DNA of 64,000 nt from a bacterium (GTDB lineage: Bacteria > SM23-31): NCBI GenBank assembly GCA_028278455.1, contig JANQEH010000058.1, forward strand, positions 1 to 64,000, in the 5' to 3' direction. Made by a program: the position numbers and the translations under genes. Under the pieces are notes generated by a model, which saw only the letters and a list, made by a program, of their open reading frames with translations, ran no database searches and was not told the origin of the DNA. Shown here in pieces: positions 17,811 to 26,340 of the stretch (within the stretch, counting starts at the first letter, position 1; every line of letters starts with the position of its first letter).

Positions 17811-19236
17811 ATCTCTTTGCTTCTGCCTCCATCAGTTTGACCAGTTCATTCCTAATATCATCGGATATTTCCGACGGAGTATATTCAGAAATAAGCCTTT
17901 TCACCTCATTATTTGCTCTGTCTTCCAGGAACAATGCACCTTCTTCCTGCCATCTCGCCCTGTTTGCCCTGTCGATAACCGTTCCGGGGAAATAATGCTC
18001 ATCCCGAAGGTACTTTCTTGAATGCTTTGAAATCAAGAGATGCTGTTCCTGCAGCAGCTCTTCGAAATGCGGCAGTGATGGAAAATCCTCTTTTGGTTCA
18101 ATTCCCTGAACAAGCCTTAGTGTCATACCGCAGATCTCGTTATCGACGATCAGCTTCTCGAGGCTCTGGCAGCTTTCGAAATCAAGCATACCCGGCCCTG
18201 AGAGGTTATTTATTCCTGCAAGAGCAGCAAGTGTAGCGCCTATTCCTGTTTCCAGACCTGCCTGTGCATCGAGTTGTTTTGAATCACTCAATGAAATATA
18301 TGCCTGAGTAGGAAGCCCGAGATATTTTCCAATCTCGTTATTTGCACAGTCTATCATCATTGTCTCTATAGCCCCCATAGGTGTTGTTTCGTATCGGACA
18401 TCAAAAATCGCAGGAGAACCGCCGTACAGCATCGGTGCGCCCGGATTTGTCAACTGGCTTATCACGATTCCGCTTAGAGTCTCAGCGGTATGCTGAATGA
18501 CTGTCCCGGTCAGAGTTACAGGAGCCATGAAACCTGATAGCGGCATGGAGATGAATTCGACCGGGATTCCGTATTTTGCGCAGTCGACAACATTCTGCGA
18601 GGTAACATCACTGAATTTTAAAGGTGAGGTCGGACAGCAGGAAAATATTGCCAAAGGTTTTTCTTTCAAAGCTTTTTCGGAACCCCTGACGGCAAGCTGA
18701 AAATCCTTCATTACCTCGAAAGACTCGATTGTAAAGGTGCCTGTGACAACAGGCTTTTCGCAGTATAGGAGACTCAGGAACATTCTATAACTATCGGATA
18801 TCTGCGCTGCAACATCAGATGGTATGAATGCTGTACTCTGGGATGCTATATAGGGAAGCTGATTCAATATTTTCGCATAATCTATATAATCCTGAGTCAG
18901 CGGTTTTCTAAGTTTTTTCGTTTCATGATCGAGGATATTCAGTGCTGCTGATCCCGGGGTAAAGTGGACATTATCTCCTGAGAAATCATGTGTCTGGTTC
19001 CCATGTATATCATATAATTTAAATTCACCCTCAGCCGATTTTAGAGCCTTGTTTATCACCTCTTCGGTGAAATTCACATGCATTTTTCCCATATCGACAT
19101 TGCATCCATGATCGGAGAGCATCTCCAGAACACTTTTATTATGAAGCTCTACACCCAGTTTGCATAAGATCTCAAATGCCTCAGCTAAAATGTCCATTAT
19201 GAGTTGTTCAGTGAGAAATTTAACTTTCGGGCGCAT
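17779..19236 (-). CDS. MttB-superfamily (non-pyrrolysine) methyltransferase
   Basis: The 485-residue protein belongs to the trimethylamine methyltransferase superfamily, TIM-barrel enzymes that move a methyl group from a quaternary or tertiary amine to a corrinoid protein. Family text includes 'HFTPGSAAL', 'YGGSPAIFDVRY', 'SLSDSKQLDAQAGLE' and 'LAALAGINNLSGPGML'. The frame runs without an in-frame amber codon, so this is a non-pyrrolysine member like glycine-betaine enzymes (MtgB), not a trimethylamine enzyme. The substrate is unknown; betaine, carnitine, proline betaine or similar compounds are candidates. GGAG eight bases before the ATG supports the start. It is the promoter-proximal gene of the operon. 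Confidence 0.9.
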   Translation of the reverse strand: MRPKVKFLTEQLIMDILAEAFEILCKLGVELHNKSVLEMLSDHGCNVDMGKMHVNFTEEVINKALKSAEGEFKLYDIHGNQTHDFSGDNVHFTPGSAALNILDHETKKLRKPLTQDYIDYAKILNQLPYIASQSTAFIPSDVAAQISDSYRMFLSLLYCEKPVVTGTFTIESFEVMKDFQLAVRGSEKALKEKPLAIFSCCPTSPLKFSDVTSQNVVDCAKYGIPVEFISMPLSGFMAPVTLTGTVIQHTAETLSGIVISQLTNPGAPMLYGGSPAIFDVRYETTPMGAIETMMIDCANNEIGKYLGLPTQAYISLSDSKQLDAQAGLETGIGATLAALAGINNLSGPGMLDFESCQSLEKLIVDNEICGMTLRLVQGIEPKEDFPSLPHFEELLQEQHLLISKHSRKYLRDEHYFPGTVIDRANRARWQEEGALFLEDRANNEVKRLISEYTPSEISDDIRNELVKLMEAEAKRYGQDTLPERL

Positions 19237-19567
19237 TGAGATACTCCTTTTGATATATATTATTTCAAAGTCTGATTTACACTATAGAGTTAATGACAGA
19301 AAATCCAAAATAAGAATTAAAAGAGGCAAAATAAAGAAGAAAACGGCAATTAGAAGTTTTAAGGTGAGATCAAATAGAATTCAGCTATGTTTTTGGCATA
19401 TTTTAGTTCCATAGTAAAAGCCTTGACGTTTGATAAATTATTTAATATTTTGTTTTATTCAAGCCGCAATTCTTAATTATTGTTCTCTTAACTTACAATT
19501 TTTATTCTATCTCAAAGAAATACACATTTATTGAAAAGAATGTTTTGTCAATCCGGTAGAGACCAGA
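19237..19567. other. Divergent intergenic region (methyl-transfer operon / YeiH-like)
   Basis: An AT-rich spacer between two divergent genes. A TTGACG at about 19421 could be a -35 element for the rightward gene, but no -10 box at good spacing is clear. I see no riboswitch-like structure and no coding frame. Confidence 0.4.
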
Positions 19568-21313
19568 ATGAGTGAAATAAACAAGGAATCCTATAAAGAG
19601 TATCAACCTGTTAAAAGTAGATTCTCAGAACTCTGGCTGCATGAGGATTACTGGTCTATCTGGCTCGGATTGATATTACTGATCATAAGTATGGTATTAT
19701 TCTTTCCACAGGGCCCGGAAGATTTGGAGGACCGGATCACTGAATCAAATATGATTCTAACATCAGAATCGGATAGAGCGCCATTTAAGACAACAGCGTG
19801 GTACAAGGCTGTTGATACAAAGGAAGGTCTCAAGGCAAGCAGCTCAGAAATTGGAAAAAAGATCAAGAAATTTTTAAATAAACCTCATGGCTGGACAACG
19901 GATCCTTCCAGGATAATGTATCTTGGTGACACAGATGCGGCGGTATTAAGGGAGAGTGCTGCAGATGATCTGGAGGCTGCTGAGGTCAAGGAAAATGAAC
20001 TGCTGGCAGCAGCAGTTGCAGCCGAAAACGTTGCTGAGGGAGCAGGATACGGCAATCAGATTCTAAACGATGCCGCGGTAGAAGCAATCGGTGAATGGAG
20101 GCTGAGCAGGCTGGAGACTAACAGCGTACAGAGGAAGGCAGAAATCAAGCCGTACAACCAGACAGGTTATCTAATCATTCTGATGCTCTCCCTCGGTATC
20201 TTCTTTGGAACCGGGATGAAGGTAATGGGGTATTCTTTCAGGAAATTTACAACCGGTTTTATTTTTATATTCATAGTGGCAGTTCTTGCTTACGGTGCAG
20301 CAAACCAGGCCACAATGAAACAGCTTGGGATCGGATATGCTGCGTGGGCAATACTATTTGGTCTGATTATAAGCAACACTATTGGAACACCGAAATGGGC
20401 AAAAACAGCAGTACAGACTGAATACTATATAAAAACCGGTCTTGTCCTTCTTGGGGCTGAGATTCTATTCGGAAAGATAATCGCTATCGGGATGCCGGGT
20501 ATGATCGTGGCCTGGGGAGTAACACCGCTTGTGCTCATTTCAGGTTTCATTTTTGGTGAGAAAGTACTGAAAATACCCTCGAAAACACTGAATGTAACTA
20601 TTTCTGCGGCATATTCAGTCTGCGGTGTATCGGCGGCAATAGCAACTGCTTCTGCATGCAAGGCAAAAAAGGAAGAACTGACTTTAGCTGTAGGTCTGTC
20701 GCTTATTTTTACATCACTGATGATGATATTGATGCCGCCATTTATCAAAGTAATGGGTATGGGACAGGTTCTCGGGGGCGCCTGGATGGGAGGAACTATT
20801 GATGCAACAGGAGCTGTTGCAGCAGCCGGCGCTTTTCTGGGAGATAAGGCTCTTTATGTATCTGCCACTATTAAAATGATACAAAATGTCCTTATCGGCA
20901 TTATCGCATTTTTTGTGGCGATCTACTGGAGCACCAGGATAGACAGGAACCATGGACAGAAGGTCGGGGCGATTGAGATCTGGCACCGCTTTCCAAAATT
21001 CATTCTCGGATTCGTTTCGGCATCAGTTCTTTTCTCGGTATTATATCAGGTTTTCGGCCCGGATGTCTCCTTCACGCTCATTGATAACGGTGCCATAAAG
21101 GGATTTTCAAGTGTGCTTCGCGGTTGGTTTTTCTGCCTTGCATTTGTAAGTATAGGGCTGGATACAAATTTCCGCGAGTTGAAAACTCATTTCAAGGGCG
21201 GCAAGCCGTTCACTTTATATTTTTTCGGCCAGTCTTTCAACCTGATTCTTACTCTGGTGATGGCATACATTGCATTCTATGTCGTTTTTCCAAATATTCT
21301 CGCTAAAATTTGA
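19568..21313 (+). CDS. YeiH/UPF0324-family putative sulfate (anion) exporter with extra-membrane insertion
   Basis: The C-terminal part (about 195-581) is a ten-helix YeiH-type transporter, with 'ILFGLIISNTIGTPKWAKT', 'YSVCGVSAAIATASACKAKKEE' and 'GGTIDATGAVAAAGAFLG' as family landmarks. Typical members have 330-360 residues. This one has 581 because about 145 residues, polar and rich in Ala and Glu (about 52-195), separate a first helix (33-49) from the transporter core. The inserted part has the look of helical coiled segments and should lie outside the membrane. The family is annotated as sulfate exporters largely by inference. The small gene at 21339 follows by 25 bp. Confidence 0.83.
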   Translation: MSEINKESYKEYQPVKSRFSELWLHEDYWSIWLGLILLIISMVLFFPQGPEDLEDRITESNMILTSESDRAPFKTTAWYKAVDTKEGLKASSSEIGKKIKKFLNKPHGWTTDPSRIMYLGDTDAAVLRESAADDLEAAEVKENELLAAAVAAENVAEGAGYGNQILNDAAVEAIGEWRLSRLETNSVQRKAEIKPYNQTGYLIILMLSLGIFFGTGMKVMGYSFRKFTTGFIFIFIVAVLAYGAANQATMKQLGIGYAAWAILFGLIISNTIGTPKWAKTAVQTEYYIKTGLVLLGAEILFGKIIAIGMPGMIVAWGVTPLVLISGFIFGEKVLKIPSKTLNVTISAAYSVCGVSAAIATASACKAKKEELTLAVGLSLIFTSLMMILMPPFIKVMGMGQVLGGAWMGGTIDATGAVAAAGAFLGDKALYVSATIKMIQNVLIGIIAFFVAIYWSTRIDRNHGQKVGAIEIWHRFPKFILGFVSASVLFSVLYQVFGPDVSFTLIDNGAIKGFSSVLRGWFFCLAFVSIGLDTNFRELKTHFKGGKPFTLYFFGQSFNLILTLVMAYIAFYVVFPNILAKI

Positions 21314-21338
21314 TAATTGAATAAATGAGACTGAAAAA

Positions 21339-21581
21339 GTGTTAAAAGTAAAGACAATAGAGATTCTGAAACTTGCATGGTGTATCATGACGGTTCTGAT
21401 TTTCATGTTTTTTATCGGCCCGTTAATAGAAAGAGCGCCTGTAGTAGATCATTTGATCAAAACAATCAAAGAGAGAAATATAGATACCGGTGCATATTAT
21501 TATACTGATATAAAAGAATTTTCGACTGCGGAGATCAACATCAGGAATTCTCTGGATTTTTCTCCGGAGAAATACAAGTAG
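21339..21581 (+). CDS. Small single-helix membrane protein, uncharacterised
   Basis: The 80-residue frame begins with GTG 25 bp after the YeiH-like gene and contains one hydrophobic helix (about residues 11-28) followed by a charged tail. No upstream ATG lies in frame and no strong ribosome site is visible, so the start is uncertain. I do not recognise the family. Its position suggests a small companion subunit of the transporter, which is an inference from adjacency only. Confidence 0.5.
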   Translation: MLKVKTIEILKLAWCIMTVLIFMFFIGPLIERAPVVDHLIKTIKERNIDTGAYYYTDIKEFSTAEINIRNSLDFSPEKYK

Positions 21582-21661
21582 GAATCCGGTTAAACGATTT
21601 ATACTTCAGATTTTAAACAGTATTTCGATTTATATAGTATCTTGGATGCAGGAGGTACGAG

Positions 21662-23185
21662 ATGGCGATAACACTGAATGGTTCATCGCTTACGGTAAAT
21701 AAAATAGTACAAATTGCCAGAAATAATGAAAAGGTGAAACTTGATGAAGATTCTCTGACCAGAATCAGGAAATGCCGAAAGGTGATCGAGAAGAAGATCG
21801 AGGCTGGTGAGATCATGTACGGCATAAATACCGGGATAGGAGAATTTTCTGAAGTGGTCCTTACGGATGAGCAGGTCAAAGAATTCCAGAAATACCTCAT
21901 ATATAACCATTCTGCGGGTATAGGCGATCCGGCGCCTGTTGAGTACGTCAGGGGAGCGATGGCAGGCCGGATAAATGTTCATGCGCACGGTATGTCCGGA
22001 TGCAGGCCGGAGATCACACAAACCCTGATTGATATGCTGAATAAAGGTGTAACCCCTGTAGTTTGCGAAAAGGGTTCTGTAGGAGCCTGCGGTGATCTGG
22101 CGCCGATGTCCCAGATTGCCCTGCTTCTTATGGGAGAGGGTGAAGCATTTCTTAACGGAGAGAGGCTTCCGGGAAAGACAGCAATGGAACAAGCCGGGAT
22201 ACCCATCCCGGGACTTAAGGCCAGAGACGGCCTTTCAACGATAAATGGCTCAAATCTGTTAACGGCCATGAGCGCAATACAGCTTTATGATATGAACAGG
22301 TGGCTAAAGCAGGCAGAGATCGCATGCGCTATGTCTCTTGAGGCGCTGTATGCTAATATGAAACCATATGATGAGAGGCTCCATAAAGTCCGCGGATTCA
22401 ATGGAGCCGTCAGGTCTGCCGGAGCGATCATGAAATGTATTGAGGGCAGCGATCTGCTTTCCGGTAAAGTCAAAACTAAGGTACAGGATGCTTATTCAAT
22501 GCGATCAACTCCTCAGGTTATAGGTGCTGCGCATGATTCGATAGCATTTGCCAGAACACAGGTTGAAACAGAATTGAATGGTGTTGGCGACAATCCTATT
22601 TTTTTCCCTGATGAAGACCTTACTCTGACAGGCGCTAATTTCCAGGGAACGCCTGTCTCACTTCCAATGGAAAATGCCGGTGCTTCGATAACTATGGTCA
22701 GTGTATTATCCGAACGGAGACTCAACAGGCTTACTAATCCGGCATTGAGTGTCGGCCTTCCCCCGTTTCTGACTAAAGGGGCGGGAATGTTCTCGGGTAT
22801 GATGCTTAGCCAGTATACGGCAGATATGCTGATAACTGAGCAGAGAATTTTATCGGCTCCTGCATCTACAATGTCAATACCGGCGGCGGCCGACCAGGAG
22901 GACTTCGTGTCAATGGGGATGAATACGGCCTTGAAAAACCATCAGATTCTGGATAATGCTTACGGTATACTCGGAATAGAATTCATGGCAGCAGCACAGG
23001 CTCTTGACATGAGGGATTTTAACACCGGAAAAGGGGTTGAAACTGCAAAACAAGTTATTCGAAAATACGTAGAATATCTTGATGAGGATCGTCCGCTATA
23101 TGTTGAGCATAACAGGATGAAAAAGCTTGTTAAATCCTGTGAGATACTAGACAAAGTGGAAAAAACAACCGGATACCTCGGGTGA
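21662..23185 (+). CDS. hutH: Histidine ammonia-lyase with Ala-Cys-Gly MIO triad
   Basis: The 507-residue aromatic amino-acid lyase has the usual HAL length and a perfect AGGAGGT ribosome site. Tyr53 in 'MYGINTGIG' and 'NPALSVGLPPFL'/'GAGMFSGMMLSQYTA' are family elements. The cofactor-forming triad sits at residues 142-144, the same numbers as in Pseudomonas HAL, but reads Ala-Cys-Gly rather than Ala-Ser-Gly ('GSVGACGDLAPMSQ'). Cysteine is known to replace serine in the Pseudomonas enzyme with activity retained. Deamination of histidine to urocanate is the most likely reaction because an FTCD gene follows, but phenylalanine or tyrosine cannot be excluded by sequence alone. Confidence 0.88.
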   Translation: MAITLNGSSLTVNKIVQIARNNEKVKLDEDSLTRIRKCRKVIEKKIEAGEIMYGINTGIGEFSEVVLTDEQVKEFQKYLIYNHSAGIGDPAPVEYVRGAMAGRINVHAHGMSGCRPEITQTLIDMLNKGVTPVVCEKGSVGACGDLAPMSQIALLLMGEGEAFLNGERLPGKTAMEQAGIPIPGLKARDGLSTINGSNLLTAMSAIQLYDMNRWLKQAEIACAMSLEALYANMKPYDERLHKVRGFNGAVRSAGAIMKCIEGSDLLSGKVKTKVQDAYSMRSTPQVIGAAHDSIAFARTQVETELNGVGDNPIFFPDEDLTLTGANFQGTPVSLPMENAGASITMVSVLSERRLNRLTNPALSVGLPPFLTKGAGMFSGMMLSQYTADMLITEQRILSAPASTMSIPAAADQEDFVSMGMNTALKNHQILDNAYGILGIEFMAAAQALDMRDFNTGKGVETAKQVIRKYVEYLDEDRPLYVEHNRMKKLVKSCEILDKVEKTTGYLG

Positions 23186-23312
23186 TAATGATTTCCTGAA
23201 GTTGATGATGTTTGACTTTTTTTTGATTAACTTTTTTTGTAAATTTACCGACCGGGATAGAATCTGTCCGGATTAAACAGTAATCGTTTCCGAAAACACA
23301 GCGGAGTAAGAT

Positions 23313-25145
23313 ATGAGTGACAAATTAGTTGAGTGCGTTCCGAATTTCTCTGAAGGCAGGGATAAGAATTTGATCAAACAGATCACTGATGTAATCGAGG
23401 CTGTTGATAATGTAAGGCTTCTGGATGTCGATCCCGGCCCCGATATGAACCGGACGGTAGTAACATTCGTAGCCCCTCCGGAGGAAGCGAAAGAAGCCGC
23501 ATTCAGGGCAATGAAAAAAGCCTCAGAACTGATAGATATGTCAAAACACCAGGGTTCCCACCCCAGGATGGGCGCAACGGATGTATGCCCTTTTATTCCC
23601 GTTAACGGTGTCTCAGAGGAGGAATGTATACAGATCTCGAAGGATGTGGCAAAAAGAGTCGGGGAAGAGTTGAAAATCCCTGTTTATCTCTATGAGAAAG
23701 CCGCGCAAAGCCCTGACAGAGAGAATCTCGCAATAATACGTGCTGGAGAGTACGAGGCATTGGCGGCGAAGCTGAAAGATCCGAAATGGAAACCTGATTT
23801 CGGACCGGCAAAATTCAATGCAAGAGCAGGCGCCACTGTGATCGGAGTAAGGGAGTTTTTGATCGCATATAATATCAGCCTTAATACAAGAGAACCGAAA
23901 TTTGCTACGGATATTGCATTTGAGCTACGGAAAAAGGGAAGATCAGCGAGATCGCCGCATCCGGATCACCCGGTTTATCTCTGGAGAACGAATATACTTA
24001 AATATAAAGAAGGTGATTATCCTTGTGGAAAATGCGATTTTACCGGAAAAACTATAAAAGAGACTATTGATCACTGTAAGAATGAGCATGGATACGATCT
24101 TGTCGAGATATTTCAGCTTAATGATATTGATCCTGAGCATCCGGAGGGAAATTCTGTAAAGATACCGGGTAAATTCGATTATTGTAAGTCGATAGGATGG
24201 ATGGTCAAGGAGTACGACAGGGCCCAGATATCGATCAATCTGACAAACTACAAGGTTACCTCAATGCATGATGTCCTTGAAGAGGCAAGGAAACTGGCGA
24301 TAGACCGGGGGATAGTGGTTACCGGTAGTGAAATTGTCGGTATGGTGCCTTACCAGGCTTTATATGAATCGGGGATGTTTTACCTGAAAAAGCAGAACCG
24401 GTCTGCCGGAGTACCTGTCAAAGATATCCTGAATACGGCAGTACAATCTCTGGGATTGAATGATGTCTCTGAGTTTAATATCAAAGAAAGAGTACTTGGA
24501 CTCCCCAGCCATGTTGAAGATGCTCTTGTAGAGATGAAGCTGAATGATTTTGTTGATGAAGTATCGAGAGAATCAGCTGCTCCGGGCGGTGGATCAATAG
24601 CTGCGCTTGCCGGAGCATTAGGAGCTTCACTTTCTTCAATGGTAAGCAACCTCACTGCAAATAAAAGAGGTAGCTCCGATGTTGATATAATATTAAATGA
24701 AGCTGCAGAGAAATGTCAGAAAATCATAATCGCACTGGTCAAGGGAATCGATGACGATACAAATGCGTTTAATGCTTATATGGATGCCCGCAGACTTCCA
24801 TCGAAAACTGATGAGGAAAAGAAGGCAAAATTTGATGCCGAGCAGAACGGATTGAAGGAAGCGGTTTACGTTCCGATGAAGACTGCAATGTTGAGCCTGC
24901 AGGCAATAGTAATAGCAGATACTGTTGCAAAGCATGGGAATCCAAACTCCATAACAGACGTCGGAGTTGGGGCTCAAATAGCGTTTACAGGGGTAAAGGG
25001 AGGCATTTATAACGTTCTGATAAACCTGAAGGATATCAAGGATGATAAATTCAATGAGCATATGAGAAAACAATGCTCTGACCTCGAAATAGACGCAAGA
25101 GAAAAACTTAAAGGGATCGAAGAATATATTGAATCAAGAATATGA
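23313..25145 (+). CDS. Fused glutamate formimidoyltransferase / formimino-THF cyclodeaminase
   Basis: This bifunctional enzyme of 610 residues passes the formimino group of N-formiminoglutamate to tetrahydrofolate and then deaminates it. The transferase part (1 to about 370) starts 'LVECVPNFSEGRD' and has the catalytic-type His83 in 'GSHPRMGATDV'; the cyclodeaminase part (about 405-610) starts 'LNDFVDEVSRES-APGGGS'. It is longer than the animal enzyme (about 541) because of an insertion at about 211-288. That insertion carries Cys238-x2-Cys241-x12-His254-x4-His259, a C2H2-finger-like arrangement. GGAG precedes the ATG. No HutU or HutI gene is present in the window. Confidence 0.9.
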   Translation: MSDKLVECVPNFSEGRDKNLIKQITDVIEAVDNVRLLDVDPGPDMNRTVVTFVAPPEEAKEAAFRAMKKASELIDMSKHQGSHPRMGATDVCPFIPVNGVSEEECIQISKDVAKRVGEELKIPVYLYEKAAQSPDRENLAIIRAGEYEALAAKLKDPKWKPDFGPAKFNARAGATVIGVREFLIAYNISLNTREPKFATDIAFELRKKGRSARSPHPDHPVYLWRTNILKYKEGDYPCGKCDFTGKTIKETIDHCKNEHGYDLVEIFQLNDIDPEHPEGNSVKIPGKFDYCKSIGWMVKEYDRAQISINLTNYKVTSMHDVLEEARKLAIDRGIVVTGSEIVGMVPYQALYESGMFYLKKQNRSAGVPVKDILNTAVQSLGLNDVSEFNIKERVLGLPSHVEDALVEMKLNDFVDEVSRESAAPGGGSIAALAGALGASLSSMVSNLTANKRGSSDVDIILNEAAEKCQKIIIALVKGIDDDTNAFNAYMDARRLPSKTDEEKKAKFDAEQNGLKEAVYVPMKTAMLSLQAIVIADTVAKHGNPNSITDVGVGAQIAFTGVKGGIYNVLINLKDIKDDKFNEHMRKQCSDLEIDAREKLKGIEEYIESRI

Positions 25146-25190
25146 TATGAAAATGTATGAAGATTTCTATGACTAAATCAGGAGAATGAT

Positions 25191-25565
25191 GTGTTAGAAG
25201 ACAGTATACTGATCGTCGATGATGATCTTACAATCAGGAATATGTTCGCATCGTTTTTTGGAAATGCAGGGTACAAGATCTATGTTGCAGAGTCTGCCGA
25301 GGAGGCTATACCTATAATGGAGCAGGCCTACTGTCACCTGATTTTCATTGATATCGATCTGCCGGGTATGAATGGTATAGAGCTCTGCAAGACAATAAGA
25401 AAAAGCAACTTGACTTCGGTCTTGACCGCTATTACGGGTTTCGGGCCACTTTATAATAAAGAAGAGTGCAAAGCGGCGGGATTTAACTATTATTTCAAAA
25501 AGCCTATCAGACTGGAGAAATTGCTGAAGCTCGCTAAACATGTATTCGAAGAAAAACCTCTTTGA
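25191..25565 (+). CDS. Single-domain response regulator
   Basis: The 124-residue receiver protein starts at a GTG with GGAG eight bases upstream, 45 bp after the FTCD gene. The acidic pocket is 'VDDD', the phospho-acceptor lies in 'FIDIDLPGMNG', the switch Thr in 'TAITGF' and the Lys in 'FKKP'. It is the closest relative in the window of the receiver protein at 2840-3229. No output domain or kinase is adjacent. Confidence 0.88.
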   Translation: MLEDSILIVDDDLTIRNMFASFFGNAGYKIYVAESAEEAIPIMEQAYCHLIFIDIDLPGMNGIELCKTIRKSNLTSVLTAITGFGPLYNKEECKAAGFNYYFKKPIRLEKLLKLAKHVFEEKPL

Positions 25566-25570
25566 GGAAT

Positions 25571-25590
25571 GATAAACTCCCCAGTTTATC
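25571..25590. terminator. Hairpin between convergent genes
   Basis: GATAAACT-CCCC-AGTTTATC is a perfect 8-4-8 dyad between the response regulator and the convergent phosphoesterase, overlapping the latter's stop codon. It lacks a long T-tract, so bidirectional termination is only suggested. Confidence 0.4.
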
Positions 25591-26338
25591 CCAGCGCTCT
25601 GCCGGTTTTCAGCCAGAGAGCCCATTCGTTTCTTCCGTTGTTCTCAGCGGTTTTTGAAGCTGTTTCCCAATCATAAGGTACGGTGACCTGCTCGATTACG
25701 GCATTTCCGCCGTCCATATGGGCTACAGAATACCTTGCATGGGGAGTTCCTGTTTCCATGACATGCGGATAAGGAGTGTCGTCCGAGTAAGCTTGCAGTC
25801 CGACACTTCCCGGATTAATAATCAGTCTACCATCCTTAAGCTGTGCCGAACCAGGTAAATGACTGTGCCCGCACAGTATCAGCTTCCGGTCTATACCCGA
25901 AAGGATACCCTTAAGCTCATTTTCACTTCTTCTTACAACACCTTTATCAGTTACAGCCTCGAGAAGATATTCACTGTCGCTCTGCGGTGTGCCGTGAAAT
26001 GCGCAGATATCTTCGAACGGGTAAATAACGGTTTGCAGAGCTTCCAGCCATTTCAACTGTTCATCAGTCAATTGTTCCTTCACGAACTGAATTGATTCTG
26101 AATCCGGATTAAGTTCTCCTGGTTCAATAATCTCCCTGTCCTGGTTACCGCAAACAGACGGTATATCTTCCTTTTTCAGGATATCGAAAGTACCAACCGG
26201 ATCCAGCTGTCCGTAAAGACTGTCACCCAGATTTATGATATTTCTGATTTTTCGGCCCTGAATATCCTCAAGGACAGCCTCCAGAGCCCATCTGTTTCCG
26301 TGAATATCTGATATTACTGCGATCTTCCGGCTGTTCAT
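25586..26338 (-). CDS. Calcineurin-like metallophosphoesterase (YfcE-like)
   Basis: The 250-residue protein has the metallophosphoesterase motif set: 'SDIHGN' (D-x-H), 'LGDSLYG' (GD), 'GNQDRE' (in place of the commoner GNH-E), 'CGHSH' and 'INPGSVG'. Two metal ions in the active site would hydrolyse a phosphomonoester or phosphodiester; the natural substrate is unknown. Its start lies 2 bp after the D-aminoacylase-like gene, so the two form an operon, with the aminoacylase gene upstream. Confidence 0.87.
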   Translation of the reverse strand: MNSRKIAVISDIHGNRWALEAVLEDIQGRKIRNIINLGDSLYGQLDPVGTFDILKKEDIPSVCGNQDREIIEPGELNPDSESIQFVKEQLTDEQLKWLEALQTVIYPFEDICAFHGTPQSDSEYLLEAVTDKGVVRRSENELKGILSGIDRKLILCGHSHLPGSAQLKDGRLIINPGSVGLQAYSDDTPYPHVMETGTPHARYSVAHMDGGNAVIEQVTVPYDWETASKTAENNGRNEWALWLKTGRALG

Positions 26339-26340
26339 CT

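Noticed and set aside
17779-19236. Trimethylamine methyltransferase with pyrrolysine
   Set aside because: The frame is continuous without an in-frame amber codon and no pyl genes are present, so the non-pyrrolysine branch is the only supported call.
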